Of a stretch of DNA of 64,000 nt, positions 1 to 8,626 are shown piece by piece. This DNA comes from Macrococcus armenti (GTDB lineage: Bacteria > Bacillota > Bacilli > Staphylococcales > Staphylococcaceae). Made by a program: the position numbers and the translations under genes. The notes beneath the pieces were generated by a model. The model was not told where the DNA came from, ran no database searches, and saw only the letters and a list, made by a program, of their open reading frames with translations. Each line of letters opens with the position of its first letter. The first letter of the stretch is position 1. The stretch is taken from assembly GCF_020097135.1 (NCBI RefSeq), contig NZ_CP083608.1, positions 62,001-126,000 on the forward strand. The letters run 5' to 3'.

Positions 1-214
1 CTTCATTAAAGCGGTGCATAATATAGAAATAATCATTCGCTGCAAACCATTCAGCAAGTGATTCGTTCATAACGGTTTGCATATTTGCGGGTACTACAGG
101 TAACTTAAATTTTCTTGGTCCGAACTGAATGCTTGTGTCACATTCCGAGCGACTTTTTACAATACATTTGTTAGGGATAAGTTGTATATCTTCGTAATCA
201 AATACGTCTGTCAT
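1..214 (-). CDS. guaC: GMP reductase, N-terminal part (runs off window)
   Basis: GMP reductase converts GMP to IMP with NADPH in purine salvage. Only the first ~71 codons are present; the gene continues beyond the left edge. Translating from ATG at 214 gives [16 protein letters not shown] followed by the KSRSECDT and PVVPANMQT segments, which are characteristic of the IMPDH/GMPR barrel N-terminus of bacterial GuaC. An AGGAG-type ribosome site lies just upstream. An imperfect dyad sits in the leader. The gene stands alone, separated from katA by a terminator. Confidence 0.9.
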   Translation of the reverse strand, partial: MTDVFDYEDIQLIPNKCIVKSRSECDTSIQFGPRKFKLPVVPANMQTVMNESLAEWFAANDYFYIMHRFNE

Positions 215-241
215 GTTAAATGCTCCTAAAAGTTTATTTCC

Positions 242-277
242 GAACGATTATTAGAATTTATTTTTTAATATTCGTTC
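242..277 (-). promoter_or_regulatory. Imperfect inverted repeat in the guaC leader
   Basis: Arms 242-253 and 266-277 match at 11 of 12 positions (GAACGATTATTA against the reverse complement of TAATATTCGTTC). They lie 28 bases upstream of the guaC start. The left arm sits in ATTTCCGAACGAT, which resembles a PurR box; the right arm lacks the CCG part. It could be an operator or a leader hairpin. Confidence 0.4.
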
Positions 278-349
278 ATAGAGTAATTTACACGTATATG
301 TTCATAAAGTAAAGAAAAAATATTTAGAAAATAAAATTTTTAATTATAA

Positions 350-379
350 AAGGCATGGACAATATTTTGTCCATGCCTT
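350..379 (-). terminator. Terminator downstream of katA
   Basis: A perfect 13-bp stem (350-362 with 367-379) with a TATT loop is followed on the minus strand by a T-rich run. It lies 14 bases past the katA stop and closes that transcript. Confidence 0.85.
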
Positions 380-392
380 ATTAGATTTGACG

Positions 393-1883
393 TTAATTAA
401 TTTCAGCATCCAGATCAACTTCATCAATGTTAAGACCCATCGCTTGTGCAACACCTTGTCCGTATGCAGGGTCTGCTTTATAGCAATGTCTGATGTGGCG
501 ATGTTTAATGTGTTCAGATACTGGTGCCATTTCGTTTGCTGTATTATCGAATAAACGTTGCTGTTCTTCAGGTGATAATAAATTAAATAATTTACCTGGT
601 TGTTCAAAATAATTATTATCATCTTCGCGGAAATTCCATTCATATGCAGCGCCGTCTAATGGTAATGCTGGTTTTTTATAGCGTGGATCATCCTGATGAT
701 GTCCGTATTGGTTAGGGTAGTAGTTAGTATGGCTGCCTACGTTTCCATCTACACGCATTTGACCGTCTCTAGAGAATGGACATCCACCACCTGTAACGCC
801 TTTAGGCTGGTTAACAGGAATCTGGAAGTGGTTAACGCCTAAACGGTAACGTTGTGTATCACCGTATGAGAATAAACGGCCTTGCAACATTTTGTCAGGT
901 GAAAAATCAATACCTGGAATAATATTAGTTGGTGCAAATGCTGCTTGTTCTACTTCAGCAAAGTAGTTTTCAGGGTTGCGATTAAGTTCAAACTCTCCAA
1001 CAGGAATTAAAGGATATTCATCTTTAAACCAAACTTTCGTTAAATCAAATGGATTATCTTTATGATTTTTCGCTTGTTCTTCTGTCATTACTTGAATGTA
1101 CATTTTCCATTTCGGGAAGTTACCTTCTTCGATTGCATTGAATAAGTCACGTTGACTTGATTCACGGTCAGTAGCGATAATAGCATTCGCTTCTTCAGTC
1201 GTTAGGTTTTCAATACCTTGTTCTGTTCTGAAATGGAACTTCACCCATACACGCTCACCCGCATCGTTGTACATGCTATATGTGTGAGAACCGAATCCAT
1301 GCATATGTCTGAAACCTTTAGGAATACCACGATCACTCATTAAAATTGTAACCTGGTGCAGTGCTTCAGGAAGAGAAGTCCAGAAATCCCAGTTACTTTC
1401 AGGATTATGCATATTTGTCTTTGGATCACGTTTTACAACGTGGTTTAAACTTGCGAATAATTTCGGGTCACGGAAGAAGAATACAGGCGTATTATTCCCT
1501 ACTAAATCCCAGTTACCTTCTTCAGTGTAAAATTTAAGTGCGAATCCACGAATGTCACGCTCAGCATCAGCTGCACCACGTTCACCGGCAACTGTTGAGA
1601 AACGGGCGAACATTTCAGTTTGCTTGCCAATTTCAGAGAAAATCTTTGCGTTAGTGTATTGCGTAATATCATGCGTTACAGTAAATGTTCCAAATGCACC
1701 TGAACCTTTAGCGTGCATACGGCGTTCAGGAATCACTTCACGATCAAAATGTGCCATTTGTTCTAAGAAATAAATGTCCTGCATCAGTAATGGACCACGT
1801 GGACCTGCTGTCATTGAATTTTCTCTATCACCAACAGGTGCACCGAATAATCCGCGCAATTGGTTATTGTCGTTGTTGCTCAT
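393..1883 (-). CDS. katA: Catalase (monofunctional heme catalase)
   Basis: Clade-3 type heme catalase, 496 residues, which disproportionates hydrogen peroxide in the cytoplasm. The sequence shows the distal-side segment [14 protein letters not shown] (catalytic His57), the [11 protein letters not shown] segment with the catalytic Asn, and the heme-ligand region [14 protein letters not shown] near residue 340. The start is ATG 1883, preceded by AGGAGG at 8 bases; a TTG one codon earlier is not needed. Two PerR-like boxes and a hairpin that includes the Shine-Dalgarno sequence lie directly upstream, so peroxide-responsive control is expected. Monocistronic, with its own terminator. Confidence 0.97.
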   Translation of the reverse strand: MSNNDNNQLRGLFGAPVGDRENSMTAGPRGPLLMQDIYFLEQMAHFDREVIPERRMHAKGSGAFGTFTVTHDITQYTNAKIFSEIGKQTEMFARFSTVAGERGAADAERDIRGFALKFYTEEGNWDLVGNNTPVFFFRDPKLFASLNHVVKRDPKTNMHNPESNWDFWTSLPEALHQVTILMSDRGIPKGFRHMHGFGSHTYSMYNDAGERVWVKFHFRTEQGIENLTTEEANAIIATDRESSQRDLFNAIEEGNFPKWKMYIQVMTEEQAKNHKDNPFDLTKVWFKDEYPLIPVGEFELNRNPENYFAEVEQAAFAPTNIIPGIDFSPDKMLQGRLFSYGDTQRYRLGVNHFQIPVNQPKGVTGGGCPFSRDGQMRVDGNVGSHTNYYPNQYGHHQDDPRYKKPALPLDGAAYEWNFREDDNNYFEQPGKLFNLLSPEEQQRLFDNTANEMAPVSEHIKHRHIRHCYKADPAYGQGVAQAMGLNIDEVDLDAEIN

Positions 1884-1900
1884 CAAAAAAACCTCCTAAA

Positions 1901-1915
1901 TTATAATAATTCTAA
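1901..1915 (-). promoter_or_regulatory. PerR box 1 of katA
   Basis: TTATAATAATTCTAA differs from the Bacillales PerR consensus TTATAATNATTATAA at one specified position. It lies between the presumed promoter and the katA ribosome site, inside the inverted-repeat leader. PerR control of katA is well established in Bacillus and Staphylococcus. Confidence 0.75.
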
Positions 1916-1917
1916 CT

Positions 1918-1932
1918 TAATATTAATTATAA
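1918..1932 (-). promoter_or_regulatory. PerR-like box 2 of katA
   Basis: TAATATTAATTATAA matches 12 of 14 specified PerR-box positions and starts 17 bases after box 1. It partly overlaps the upstream arm of the leader hairpin. The region is AT-rich, so this second box is less secure than the first. Confidence 0.5.
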
Positions 1933-2016
1933 TTTAGGAGGGAGATTATATCAATTAATATGGCTTTGATTAAGTGTATTATAACAACAAATAATAAATT
2001 AGTTAATCAATAAGGT

Positions 2017-3219
2017 TTAGTATGGTTGTCTGATTTTCCATTTAAATGGTGATTCAAACTGATTCCAATCTGCTTCAATTTCATCAGTTTTTAATAAACA
2101 ATCATCCAGAGATTTTGTAATCATTTCTTCATCAAGATCAATACCGATAATGACAAACTTCGTATGACGATCACCGTACTCTGGATCCCATTCCGATAGT
2201 ACTTCAGGTCTATCTGATAATATTTCATTCTTCTGAGCCTCACTCATCGCATCTACCCAGAATGTAACGGGATTGATGTCTACAGATGGACCAGTTTGAG
2301 AAAATAAACATGCGACCGTATTATAATTAGCAAGCCATATGATACCTTTAGCACGAACGATACTCGAATGTATATTGTTCATCCAATTTGCAAAACGTTC
2401 GGGATGAAATGGGAGACGTCTATGATATACGAACGATGAAATACCGTATTCTTCAGTCTCAGGTGTATGGTTGTGATGACCTTCTGTCAGCTCTTTAATC
2501 CATCCTGCAGAATCAGATACTTTCTCGAAGTCAAACCGATTTGTATTTAATATGAGGTTTGGATCTACTTCCGCATGCGATGTTTTGATAAATAATGCTT
2601 CAGGTTGTAATGAGCGTAGCACTTGTTCGAGTTTTTCTAGTTCATCTTCTGTTACTAAATCGATTTTATTTAATATGAGGATATCGCAAAACTCAATCTG
2701 ATCGATGAGCAAGTCTGCGATTTCACGCTCATCGGCCTCTCCAACGGCCTGCTTACGGTCGAGTAATGTATCACCTGACTGAAAATCTTTTAAGAAGCGG
2801 TGCGCATCTACAACAGTAACCATAGAATCTAAACGACAAATCTTTGTTAAGTCGATATTCATTTCTTCATCGATGTATGAGAATGTTTGTGCGACTGGTA
2901 TTGGTTCTGATATACCGGTTGATTCAATGACGATGTAGTCAATGCCGCCTTTATGTACAAGTTTTTCTACTTCAATTAATAAATCTTCTCTCAATGTACA
3001 GCAAATACATCCGTTTGATAACTCAACGAGTTGTTCATCTGTTTTATCGAGATGACCTTCATTTGCAACGAGGTCTGCATCAATATTTACTTCTCCCATA
3101 TCGTTTACAATAACAGCGATTCGCATTCCTTTTTCGTTGCGTAGTAAATTATTCAGTAGCGTCGTTTTACCTGACCCTAAGTAGCCGCTTAACACCGTTA
3201 CAGGCACTTTATGATTCAT
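2017..3219 (-). CDS. zagA: COG0523 zinc-responsive GTPase, YciC/ZagA-type
   Basis: Metal-chaperone GTPase of the G3E/COG0523 family, 400 residues, cytosolic. The P-loop GYLGSGKTT lies at residues 12-20, the family metal motif CICC at 71-74, the Walker B-like IVIEST near 97, and the guanine-specificity motif NKID near 190. A CobW C-terminal domain follows, and the middle carries a His-rich patch (EGHHNHTPE). A near-perfect Zur box directly upstream supports a zinc-starvation role like Bacillus subtilis YciC/ZagA, which delivers zinc to client enzymes. AGGAGG precedes ATG 3219. The symbol follows the Zur context; other COG0523 subgroups handle other metals. Confidence 0.85.
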   Translation of the reverse strand: MNHKVPVTVLSGYLGSGKTTLLNNLLRNEKGMRIAVIVNDMGEVNIDADLVANEGHLDKTDEQLVELSNGCICCTLREDLLIEVEKLVHKGGIDYIVIESTGISEPIPVAQTFSYIDEEMNIDLTKICRLDSMVTVVDAHRFLKDFQSGDTLLDRKQAVGEADEREIADLLIDQIEFCDILILNKIDLVTEDELEKLEQVLRSLQPEALFIKTSHAEVDPNLILNTNRFDFEKVSDSAGWIKELTEGHHNHTPETEEYGISSFVYHRRLPFHPERFANWMNNIHSSIVRAKGIIWLANYNTVACLFSQTGPSVDINPVTFWVDAMSEAQKNEILSDRPEVLSEWDPEYGDRHTKFVIIGIDLDEEMITKSLDDCLLKTDEIEADWNQFESPFKWKIRQPY

Positions 3220-3230
3220 AATACTCCTCC

Positions 3231-3253
3231 TAAATAGTAATGATTACGATTTA
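3231..3253 (-). promoter_or_regulatory. Zur box
   Basis: This 23-bp dyad matches the Bacillus Zur consensus (arms TAAATCGTAAT and ATTACGATTTA around one base) with a single mismatch, A for C at the sixth position. It begins 11 bases upstream of the GTPase start, where bound Zur would block transcription when zinc is replete. Confidence 0.85.
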
Positions 3254-3300
3254 TAGAGTAACATAAATATAAGTGCATGTAATATAAAAAGCATAAAAAA

Positions 3301-3323
3301 TTCGAGGCAATCGATGCCTCGAA
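3301..3323 (-). terminator. Terminator downstream of the hydroxyacid dehydrogenase
   Basis: A 9-bp perfect stem (TTCGAGGCA with TGCCTCGAA) and a 5-base loop are followed on the minus strand by a T run. It lies 7 bases after the dehydrogenase stop. Confidence 0.85.
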
Positions 3324-3329
3324 AAATTA

Positions 3330-4283
3330 TTAATTGACGATATAATCGGGTTTTTCGCCACATGATACTTTGTAAACATTTTGTGTAACGATATCAGCCA
3401 TCATATCTCGTGCTTCAAACGTTGCATTACCGATATGTGGTGTAATCACTACGTTATCTAATGTTTTCAGTTTATTATTAATTTCAGGCTCAAACTCAAA
3501 TACATCAAGTGCTGCACCTTCGATAATGCGCTTTTCAAGTGCATCTGCAAGTGCTGCTTCATGTACAACAGGTCCGCGAGATGCGTTGACTATGTATGCG
3601 GTAGGTTTCATCATTTCTAATTGAGGTGTATCAATCATATGCTTCATTGAAGGGTTATAGGACGCATTAATTGTTACAAAATCAGATTGTTTTAATAGTT
3701 CCTCCAATGTAACATACTTTGCATCGATACCTTTTTCCCTATCTTCGTGGCGATTAGGCCCAGTGTAAAGGATATCCATATCGAATCCTTTAGCACGTCT
3801 TGCTACGGCTTGACCGATTTCACCTAGTCCAATGATTCCGATCGTTTTTCCTGAGACTTCACGTCCTCTGAAGAAAAGTGGTGCCCAACCATTAAAACCG
3901 GTTGTTCTGCATAATTGATCACCTTCAACGACACGTCTTGCACTTGCGAGTAGAATCGCCATTGTTAAATCTGCAGTTGCATTAGTCGAAGCGTTTGGTG
4001 TGTTTGTAACGTCTATTCCTTTAGTACGTGCATACGCACAATCGATATTATTAAATCCTGCACCATAGTTAGCAATGACCTTTAAGTTTGGAGCGGCATC
4101 AATAATTGATTTATCAACATTTGTAGATAACAGACTGATCAAGGCATCCTTATCTTTTATACGGCTGATTAAAGTATCATTATCAATTAGTGTATCACCT
4201 TCAAATACATCTACTTCAGTAAAGTGATCCTGTAGAAACTTAAGGCCTTTTTCAGGTATTTCTCCAGCTACTAATACTTTCAT
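3330..4283 (-). CDS. D-2-hydroxyacid dehydrogenase, NAD(P)-dependent
   Basis: D-isomer-specific 2-hydroxyacid dehydrogenase of 317 residues, very like the S. aureus protein annotated as a glyoxylate/hydroxypyruvate-type reductase of the same length. The catalytic domain surrounds a Rossmann domain with GLGEIG near residue 150, the substrate-binding segment NASRGPVVHE near 233, and the catalytic His in TPHIGNAT near 280. It reduces a 2-oxoacid to the D-hydroxyacid; the physiological substrate cannot be told from sequence. AGGAGG precedes ATG 4283. It has its own terminator and is divergent from the yfhO-type gene. Confidence 0.9.
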   Translation of the reverse strand: MKVLVAGEIPEKGLKFLQDHFTEVDVFEGDTLIDNDTLISRIKDKDALISLLSTNVDKSIIDAAPNLKVIANYGAGFNNIDCAYARTKGIDVTNTPNASTNATADLTMAILLASARRVVEGDQLCRTTGFNGWAPLFFRGREVSGKTIGIIGLGEIGQAVARRAKGFDMDILYTGPNRHEDREKGIDAKYVTLEELLKQSDFVTINASYNPSMKHMIDTPQLEMMKPTAYIVNASRGPVVHEAALADALEKRIIEGAALDVFEFEPEINNKLKTLDNVVITPHIGNATFEARDMMADIVTQNVYKVSCGEKPDYIVN

Positions 4284-4430
4284 AAACTACATCCTCCTAT
4301 CATACGTTTACTTCTATAGTATCAAATTAAGAGAGGACTTCATAATATATGGAATGTAATCCTTAAATATTGGTATAATATTTAAAAATAATCATTATCT
4401 AGTAATAATGAGTCGAAGTAGGGATATATC

Positions 4431-7040
4431 ATGCATGGTAAATTTAATTACTTGAATAATAAATTTTTTGTATTTTTTATCATATTGTGCATAGGTTTAA
4501 TCGCCAGTTTCATCTATTATGTACCAGATATATACCGATACTTTAAAACGGGTGAACTGTATATAGGAATTGGGGATGGATTAAAGCAGATGCTGCCATT
4601 TCAATTGTATTTGTATAATCATATGAAATCTTTCCAGATGTTCTATGATGTATCATTTGGCTTAGGTGGTGACTACTTTACAAATTTAACATATTATTAT
4701 GCAACGTCTCCGGTAAGTCATTTAACATTTTTATTATTGGCACTGTACAGAGTGCTTTTCAATCATGAAACATATCAATTAGTCAATGACATGATACATA
4801 TGCAGTATGCGACAGCAATTATAAAGTGCGCTTTAGTATTTACAGCAATTTACTATATGATGCGTGAAATTAGAATAAAACTCATGTATGCAATGTTAAC
4901 TGCAATATTATATAGTTGGTCAACGATTTTTTATTACTTTTCATATACGTGGTCATTTTATAGCGATGTTATGATTTATCTCCCGTTGTCTATTCTTGGA
5001 GTAGAGCAGCTACTCCGCAGGAAAAGCATCGTAGTGTTAGTAATCAGCATCGGCTTGACGATGTTTTCTAACTTTTATCTTGCTTATTACGAGACGATTA
5101 TTGTAGGAACGTATTTTCTTTTTCGCATCATTCGACCTTCGAAACGAGATGTTATTATAAAAGGACAGGCATTACTTCTCGGCATAGTGAGCGCATTAAC
5201 AGGTGCAATGATCGGAAATATTGGGTTCATAAGAGGTGTTCAGTCATATCTACAAAATGATCGTTCAATTGAATCGATGAATATACCACTATTAATAGAG
5301 TTTTCTAAAGATGAGAATTTATTCTATGGTGGATTTCATCTCATTATTATCTTTTTGGCAATGGTGGCGTTGTTATGTTTTCCGCTGTACAAACATTATT
5401 ATTTCAAACTGTTTTCGATATTAACGTGGATATTATTACTAGGTTCTTTAACACCGTATTTCGGCAGTATGTTTAATGGATTTTCTATGCCACAGATGAG
5501 GTGGGTTTATGCATTAGCATTCTCAACGTCTGTATTAACAGGTTTATTTATGCACTACTTATCAGAATTGAAGTTAAAGCATGTGCTATATGCGAGTATC
5601 CCGATAACGTTAATTATCTTTATTTCGTTTATATTGCAGGAAAACAAGCAGCTCTGGATCATTTACGTTCCAATTGCAATCATATTATTCATACTTTATT
5701 TCAAATGTGCACATAAACGACGCATTAAGTTACTTATCATCGGCACACTTATATTATGCCAGTGGACGGTTGTGCAAAATTATCACTATGATAGTCAATT
5801 GACATATTTCCCGGATAAAGATGAACTTTTACAGAAAGATATTTACGATATTAAAACGCATAAAGCATTGGATTTACTAAAGAAAGATGCGCATGATGAT
5901 TTGAGAAGGATAGAGCTACCGTATCCAACGAGTCACAATGTCCCGATGTACTACGATATTAATGGTACGATGCTATATTCGAGTATTTTTAATAAGGATA
6001 TATTAAAATTTTATGAAAAAGACTTACAGATTATAATGCCTAAGCTAAAAAATAGTTATTATTCCGGACTTTCAAAACGTAATAACTTAATGAGTTTAAT
6101 GAACGTAGATTATTATATATCGCAATATAACGATGGACCTGCACTATTTAACCATTACAGCATGTTCAATAGTAGTGCAAATTATACGGTATATAAAAAT
6201 CCATATCAGCTTCCGAGTGTCAGAGTTGTAAATCATCTATACGCTGAAGATGATTTGAATACCGCATTGGACCGGGAACATGCAATGCTTAAAGGGGCAA
6301 TCGTAAAAAAAGGAAACACCGCATATAATGAACATGCGATAGATATATATAAGCATGCAAGTATGAGCGTGTTTGGTGGAAATCTAAAAGGCGATACATT
6401 AAACATTGTAAATAAAGTAGGTGGAGTGGAGCTGACGATACCTGAGGATAAAGTGAAACAATATAAAGAGCTTTATATTGAAATGTATGCAGATATTATC
6501 AGTCCAGTAGATGAGGATTTTTATATTAAGGTGAATGATTATAAAATAGAGCGCCCGGAGAAAAAATATCGTTATCGCAGAAAACCACAACCATTCATTA
6601 TGAATGTTAAAGCGAATAATAAAATAAAAATTTCATTCCCGAAAGGTATATATCAGTTCAACATTAAACATATTTACGGTGAAGATTATTCAGTGCTAAC
6701 TGAAGCGGCAGGGCAATATAAATATCAAGATTTGAAGTTTCACAAGTATAACAATAAATTTGCAGTAAATTTAAAAGGGAGACAACAAGGTATGCTTGTT
6801 ATTCCGATGCCTTATGAAAAAGGATTGCGCGCTACTATAGACGGAAAACATGTCGACGTTCAGAAAGTAAATTATATGATGACAGGCATTAAAGTTAATA
6901 AAGGTGATGAACTGCTGGAGATTCGTTATGCACCGCCATATATGCGAACAGGACTTGTAATTATGTTTGCAGGTATAATTGCTTTAGGGATTATCCAGTC
7001 TCTATTGTTGTTTCGAAAAAGAAATAAAAAGAAGAGTTGA
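4431..7040 (+). CDS. yfhO: YfhO family polytopic membrane protein
   Basis: Large integral membrane protein of 869 residues. The first ~450 residues hold about a dozen hydrophobic segments, then comes a ~370-residue mostly extracytoplasmic region, and the protein ends with one transmembrane helix and a basic tail (LLLFRKRNKKKS). This is the Pfam YfhO architecture, related to GT-C glycosyltransferases. In B. subtilis and S. aureus YfhO adds sugar to lipoteichoic acid outside the cell, using a lipid-linked sugar made by CsbB. No csbB-like gene is in this window, so the partner must lie elsewhere. Monocistronic; its stop overlaps a cre-like site for the next gene. Confidence 0.85.
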   Translation: MHGKFNYLNNKFFVFFIILCIGLIASFIYYVPDIYRYFKTGELYIGIGDGLKQMLPFQLYLYNHMKSFQMFYDVSFGLGGDYFTNLTYYYATSPVSHLTFLLLALYRVLFNHETYQLVNDMIHMQYATAIIKCALVFTAIYYMMREIRIKLMYAMLTAILYSWSTIFYYFSYTWSFYSDVMIYLPLSILGVEQLLRRKSIVVLVISIGLTMFSNFYLAYYETIIVGTYFLFRIIRPSKRDVIIKGQALLLGIVSALTGAMIGNIGFIRGVQSYLQNDRSIESMNIPLLIEFSKDENLFYGGFHLIIIFLAMVALLCFPLYKHYYFKLFSILTWILLLGSLTPYFGSMFNGFSMPQMRWVYALAFSTSVLTGLFMHYLSELKLKHVLYASIPITLIIFISFILQENKQLWIIYVPIAIILFILYFKCAHKRRIKLLIIGTLILCQWTVVQNYHYDSQLTYFPDKDELLQKDIYDIKTHKALDLLKKDAHDDLRRIELPYPTSHNVPMYYDINGTMLYSSIFNKDILKFYEKDLQIIMPKLKNSYYSGLSKRNNLMSLMNVDYYISQYNDGPALFNHYSMFNSSANYTVYKNPYQLPSVRVVNHLYAEDDLNTALDREHAMLKGAIVKKGNTAYNEHAIDIYKHASMSVFGGNLKGDTLNIVNKVGGVELTIPEDKVKQYKELYIEMYADIISPVDEDFYIKVNDYKIERPEKKYRYRRKPQPFIMNVKANNKIKISFPKGIYQFNIKHIYGEDYSVLTEAAGQYKYQDLKFHKYNNKFAVNLKGRQQGMLVIPMPYEKGLRATIDGKHVDVQKVNYMMTGIKVNKGDELLEIRYAPPYMRTGLVIMFAGIIALGIIQSLLLFRKRNKKKS

Positions 7041-7074
7041 CAACGCTTACATATTATGAAAATTGAGATATAAT
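7038..7074 (+). promoter_or_regulatory. cre-like site and -10 element upstream of the 7111 gene
   Basis: TGACAACGCTTACA (7038-7051) matches 13 of 14 positions of the CcpA consensus TGWAARCGYTWNCW. TATAAT follows at 7069-7074, 16 bases after a TTACAT that overlaps the end of the cre. Binding there would compete with RNA polymerase, suggesting catabolite repression. Confidence 0.55.
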
Positions 7075-7110
7075 AGTGTAAAGGATACTAAAAGTGTAGG
7101 AGGCGTTTAA

Positions 7111-7623
7111 ATGAATAACCATCAGAAAGTATTGGCATTCGGATCGATACTTGCAATTATTTTATTTTCTCTACTGTTTTGGCAGCAAATGCCGCATGAA
7201 GACGTACACAATGTTAAATCAAAAGAGATTCAGGCGATTGACAAAGGGGTATATGCAACAATGGATGATGCTGAGAGGGCGCTAAGAAGTGAATTGAGTA
7301 AAGGGCAGGATGTTAATACTGTAATTTATACACCGAGTAAGAACTTGAAACTACCTTTTTATACAATGCAATTCTCATATGAAAAGGATAAGCACAAATT
7401 TGCCGGGTATGCTTTTGCTGTTCCTGTAGGAAACCATTATAAATTAGAAATTGCAGATGCAAAGATTAAAACATATCAAGGGATGAAACCTGTCCGTAAC
7501 AGTATGAAAGTGGGCGAAGATAAAGTGCACATGTTTATAGGAACACCAGCAGACAATCCATTTTCAGATAGTGTACGTCACTCATTTGATAATGAAGTAG
7601 AGCTTGCGCATCATGTAGAATAA
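7111..7623 (+). CDS. Membrane-anchored protein of unknown function
   Basis: 170 residues. One N-terminal hydrophobic segment (about residues 8-24) without a lipobox is followed by a hydrophilic extracellular domain, so it is probably a signal-anchored or secreted protein. I do not recognise a named domain. The C-terminal part shares a pattern with the product of 8627-9154: an MKPV motif, then hydrophobic residues, then GTPADN here and GRKSDN there. The two look like diverged paralogs. ATG 7111 follows GGAGG. A cre-like site suggests catabolite control, and a strong terminator follows. Confidence 0.75.
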   Translation: MNNHQKVLAFGSILAIILFSLLFWQQMPHEDVHNVKSKEIQAIDKGVYATMDDAERALRSELSKGQDVNTVIYTPSKNLKLPFYTMQFSYEKDKHKFAGYAFAVPVGNHYKLEIADAKIKTYQGMKPVRNSMKVGEDKVHMFIGTPADNPFSDSVRHSFDNEVELAHHVE

Positions 7624-7653
7624 AAGAAAGGTTCGCGTGCGAACCTTTCTTTT
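7622..7653. terminator. Bidirectional terminator
   Basis: A 15-base inverted repeat (7622-7636 and 7639-7653) ends in T runs on both strands. It serves the unknown gene ending at 7623 and the convergent thioredoxin-like gene ending at 7655. Confidence 0.9.
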
Positions 7654-7654
7654 A

Positions 7655-7969
7655 TTATTCCTGTATTAATTGATCGATACGTAGTCGAAGCGTGTCAAAA
7701 TCTATAATGCGCGCTTGCCTGTGATATTCCCTCTCTGATTTATATAGAATTACGACCGGAGAAGTGAAGAGACTGAGTTGACCTGCTGCTTCAGGGAGTT
7801 TATCAGCAAGAAAGTAAATCGCAGGAATATCGGTTTCTTTTACAATTGATGCGACTTTCGGATAATCTGCATGACAGACAGAACAATCAGTAGTCATGAC
7901 ATAAACTAACGCTTTATCGTTTTTATTTAGAAATGAAAGCACTTCTTCATATTGATGAATCTGTTTCAT
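7655..7969 (-). CDS. Thioredoxin-like protein with CSVC motif
   Basis: Small thioredoxin-fold protein of 104 residues. The beta strand ALVYVMTT leads into DCSVCHADYP, a CxxC redox motif in the normal position, and SPVVILY supplies the conserved cis-Pro region. It probably acts as a thiol oxidoreductase in the cytoplasm, as there is no signal peptide. I chose ATG 7969 because AAAGGAG stands 6 bases before it; the ATG at 7987 has no ribosome site. It lies 19 bases after the GNAT gene and is likely co-transcribed with it. Confidence 0.8.
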   Translation of the reverse strand: MKQIHQYEEVLSFLNKNDKALVYVMTTDCSVCHADYPKVASIVKETDIPAIYFLADKLPEAAGQLSLFTSPVVILYKSEREYHRQARIIDFDTLRLRIDQLIQE

Positions 7970-7988
7970 GTGAAACTCCTTTGTCATA

Positions 7989-8477
7989 TTATTTTAATAA
8001 TAGTTGATAGAAGTCCAGGTTTAACCAATTATTAAATTTATAACCTACACTTTTAATAGTTCCATTATACGTGAAACCGAATTTCTTATGAAGATAAATA
8101 CTCCCTTTATTTTCGGAATCGATACCAGCTACCATCGTTTTATAACCTTCCTCGCGTGCAGATGTAATGAGGTGTTCGAGCAGCTTCTCTCCAATGCCCA
8201 TATGTCGATAGTAAGGTGAAATATATACAGAGTGCTCGATAGTATGTTTGTATGCCGGGAAATTTCTAAATGGCCCATATGTCGCAAAACCCGCCACGAC
8301 ACCGTCTACTTCAAAAACGAATATAGGGAATCCGTCATTTTCTTTTTGTTGCATCCATTGTTTACGCTCTAATAACGTCGTTTTCTCGTATGTATATATA
8401 GCGGTAGTGTTAACGATAGCGTGATTATAAATGTCTAATATTTTTGGTAAGTCATGCTGCGTTGCAAGTCTAATCAT
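7989..8477 (-). CDS. GNAT acetyltransferase, phosphinothricin acetyltransferase-like
   Basis: Single GNAT domain, 162 residues, cytosolic. It starts MIRLATQHDLPKILDIYNHAI as in the PAT/Bar subfamily, has the acetyl-CoA-binding RHMGIGEKLLEHLI segment near 94-107, and ends with the Y..GFKN-like C-terminal strands (VGYKFNNWLNLDFYQ). Enzymes of this group acetylate amino groups of small molecules such as methionine sulfone or phosphinothricin; the native substrate is unknown. GGAGG precedes ATG 8477. The gene diverges from the 8627 gene across a long palindrome. Confidence 0.85.
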   Translation of the reverse strand: MIRLATQHDLPKILDIYNHAIVNTTAIYTYEKTTLLERKQWMQQKENDGFPIFVFEVDGVVAGFATYGPFRNFPAYKHTIEHSVYISPYYRHMGIGEKLLEHLITSAREEGYKTMVAGIDSENKGSIYLHKKFGFTYNGTIKSVGYKFNNWLNLDFYQLLLK

Positions 8478-8493
8478 AATAAACCTCCATAAT

Positions 8494-8544
8494 TAATAAT
8501 ATACGTCAAATCATAACGTATTTATGATTTGACGTATATTATTA
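8494..8544. repeat. 23-bp perfect palindrome between divergent genes
   Basis: Arms 8494-8516 and 8522-8544 are perfectly complementary with a 5-base spacer. Each arm contains TTGACG in the outward direction. On the plus strand TTGACG (8529-8534), 16 bases and TATGAA (8551-8556) form a plausible promoter for the 8627 gene. No T run follows, so it is unlikely to be a terminator. It may be a shared operator or an RNA hairpin. Confidence 0.8.
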
Positions 8545-8626
8545 TGATTGTATGAATTTATTAAAAGATAAGGAAATATATAGTAAACTGTCTTTAACAA
8601 TTATAAATATAAAGGAGTTGTTTAAC

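Larger units (their letters stand above)
1892..1941 (-). promoter_or_regulatory. katA leader: perfect inverted repeat covering the Shine-Dalgarno
   Basis: Positions 1892-1907 and 1926-1941 are perfect 16-base inverted arms with an 18-base loop. On the katA strand the downstream arm contains AGGAGG, the katA Shine-Dalgarno, and the upstream arm contains CCTCCT. A transcript starting upstream could fold and hide the ribosome site. A possible -10 (TATAAT, about 1946-1951 on the minus strand) would place the RNA 5' end at the first arm. Confidence 0.7.

Noticed and set aside
344-643. 99-codon frame at the end of katA
   Set aside because: Out-of-frame shadow of the catalase gene that also crosses its terminator.
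8552-8626. ATG 8552 as start of the unknown membrane protein
   Set aside because: It lies at the predicted -10 next to the palindrome and lacks a ribosome site. GTG 8627 has AAAGGAG and gives a normal signal-anchor start.
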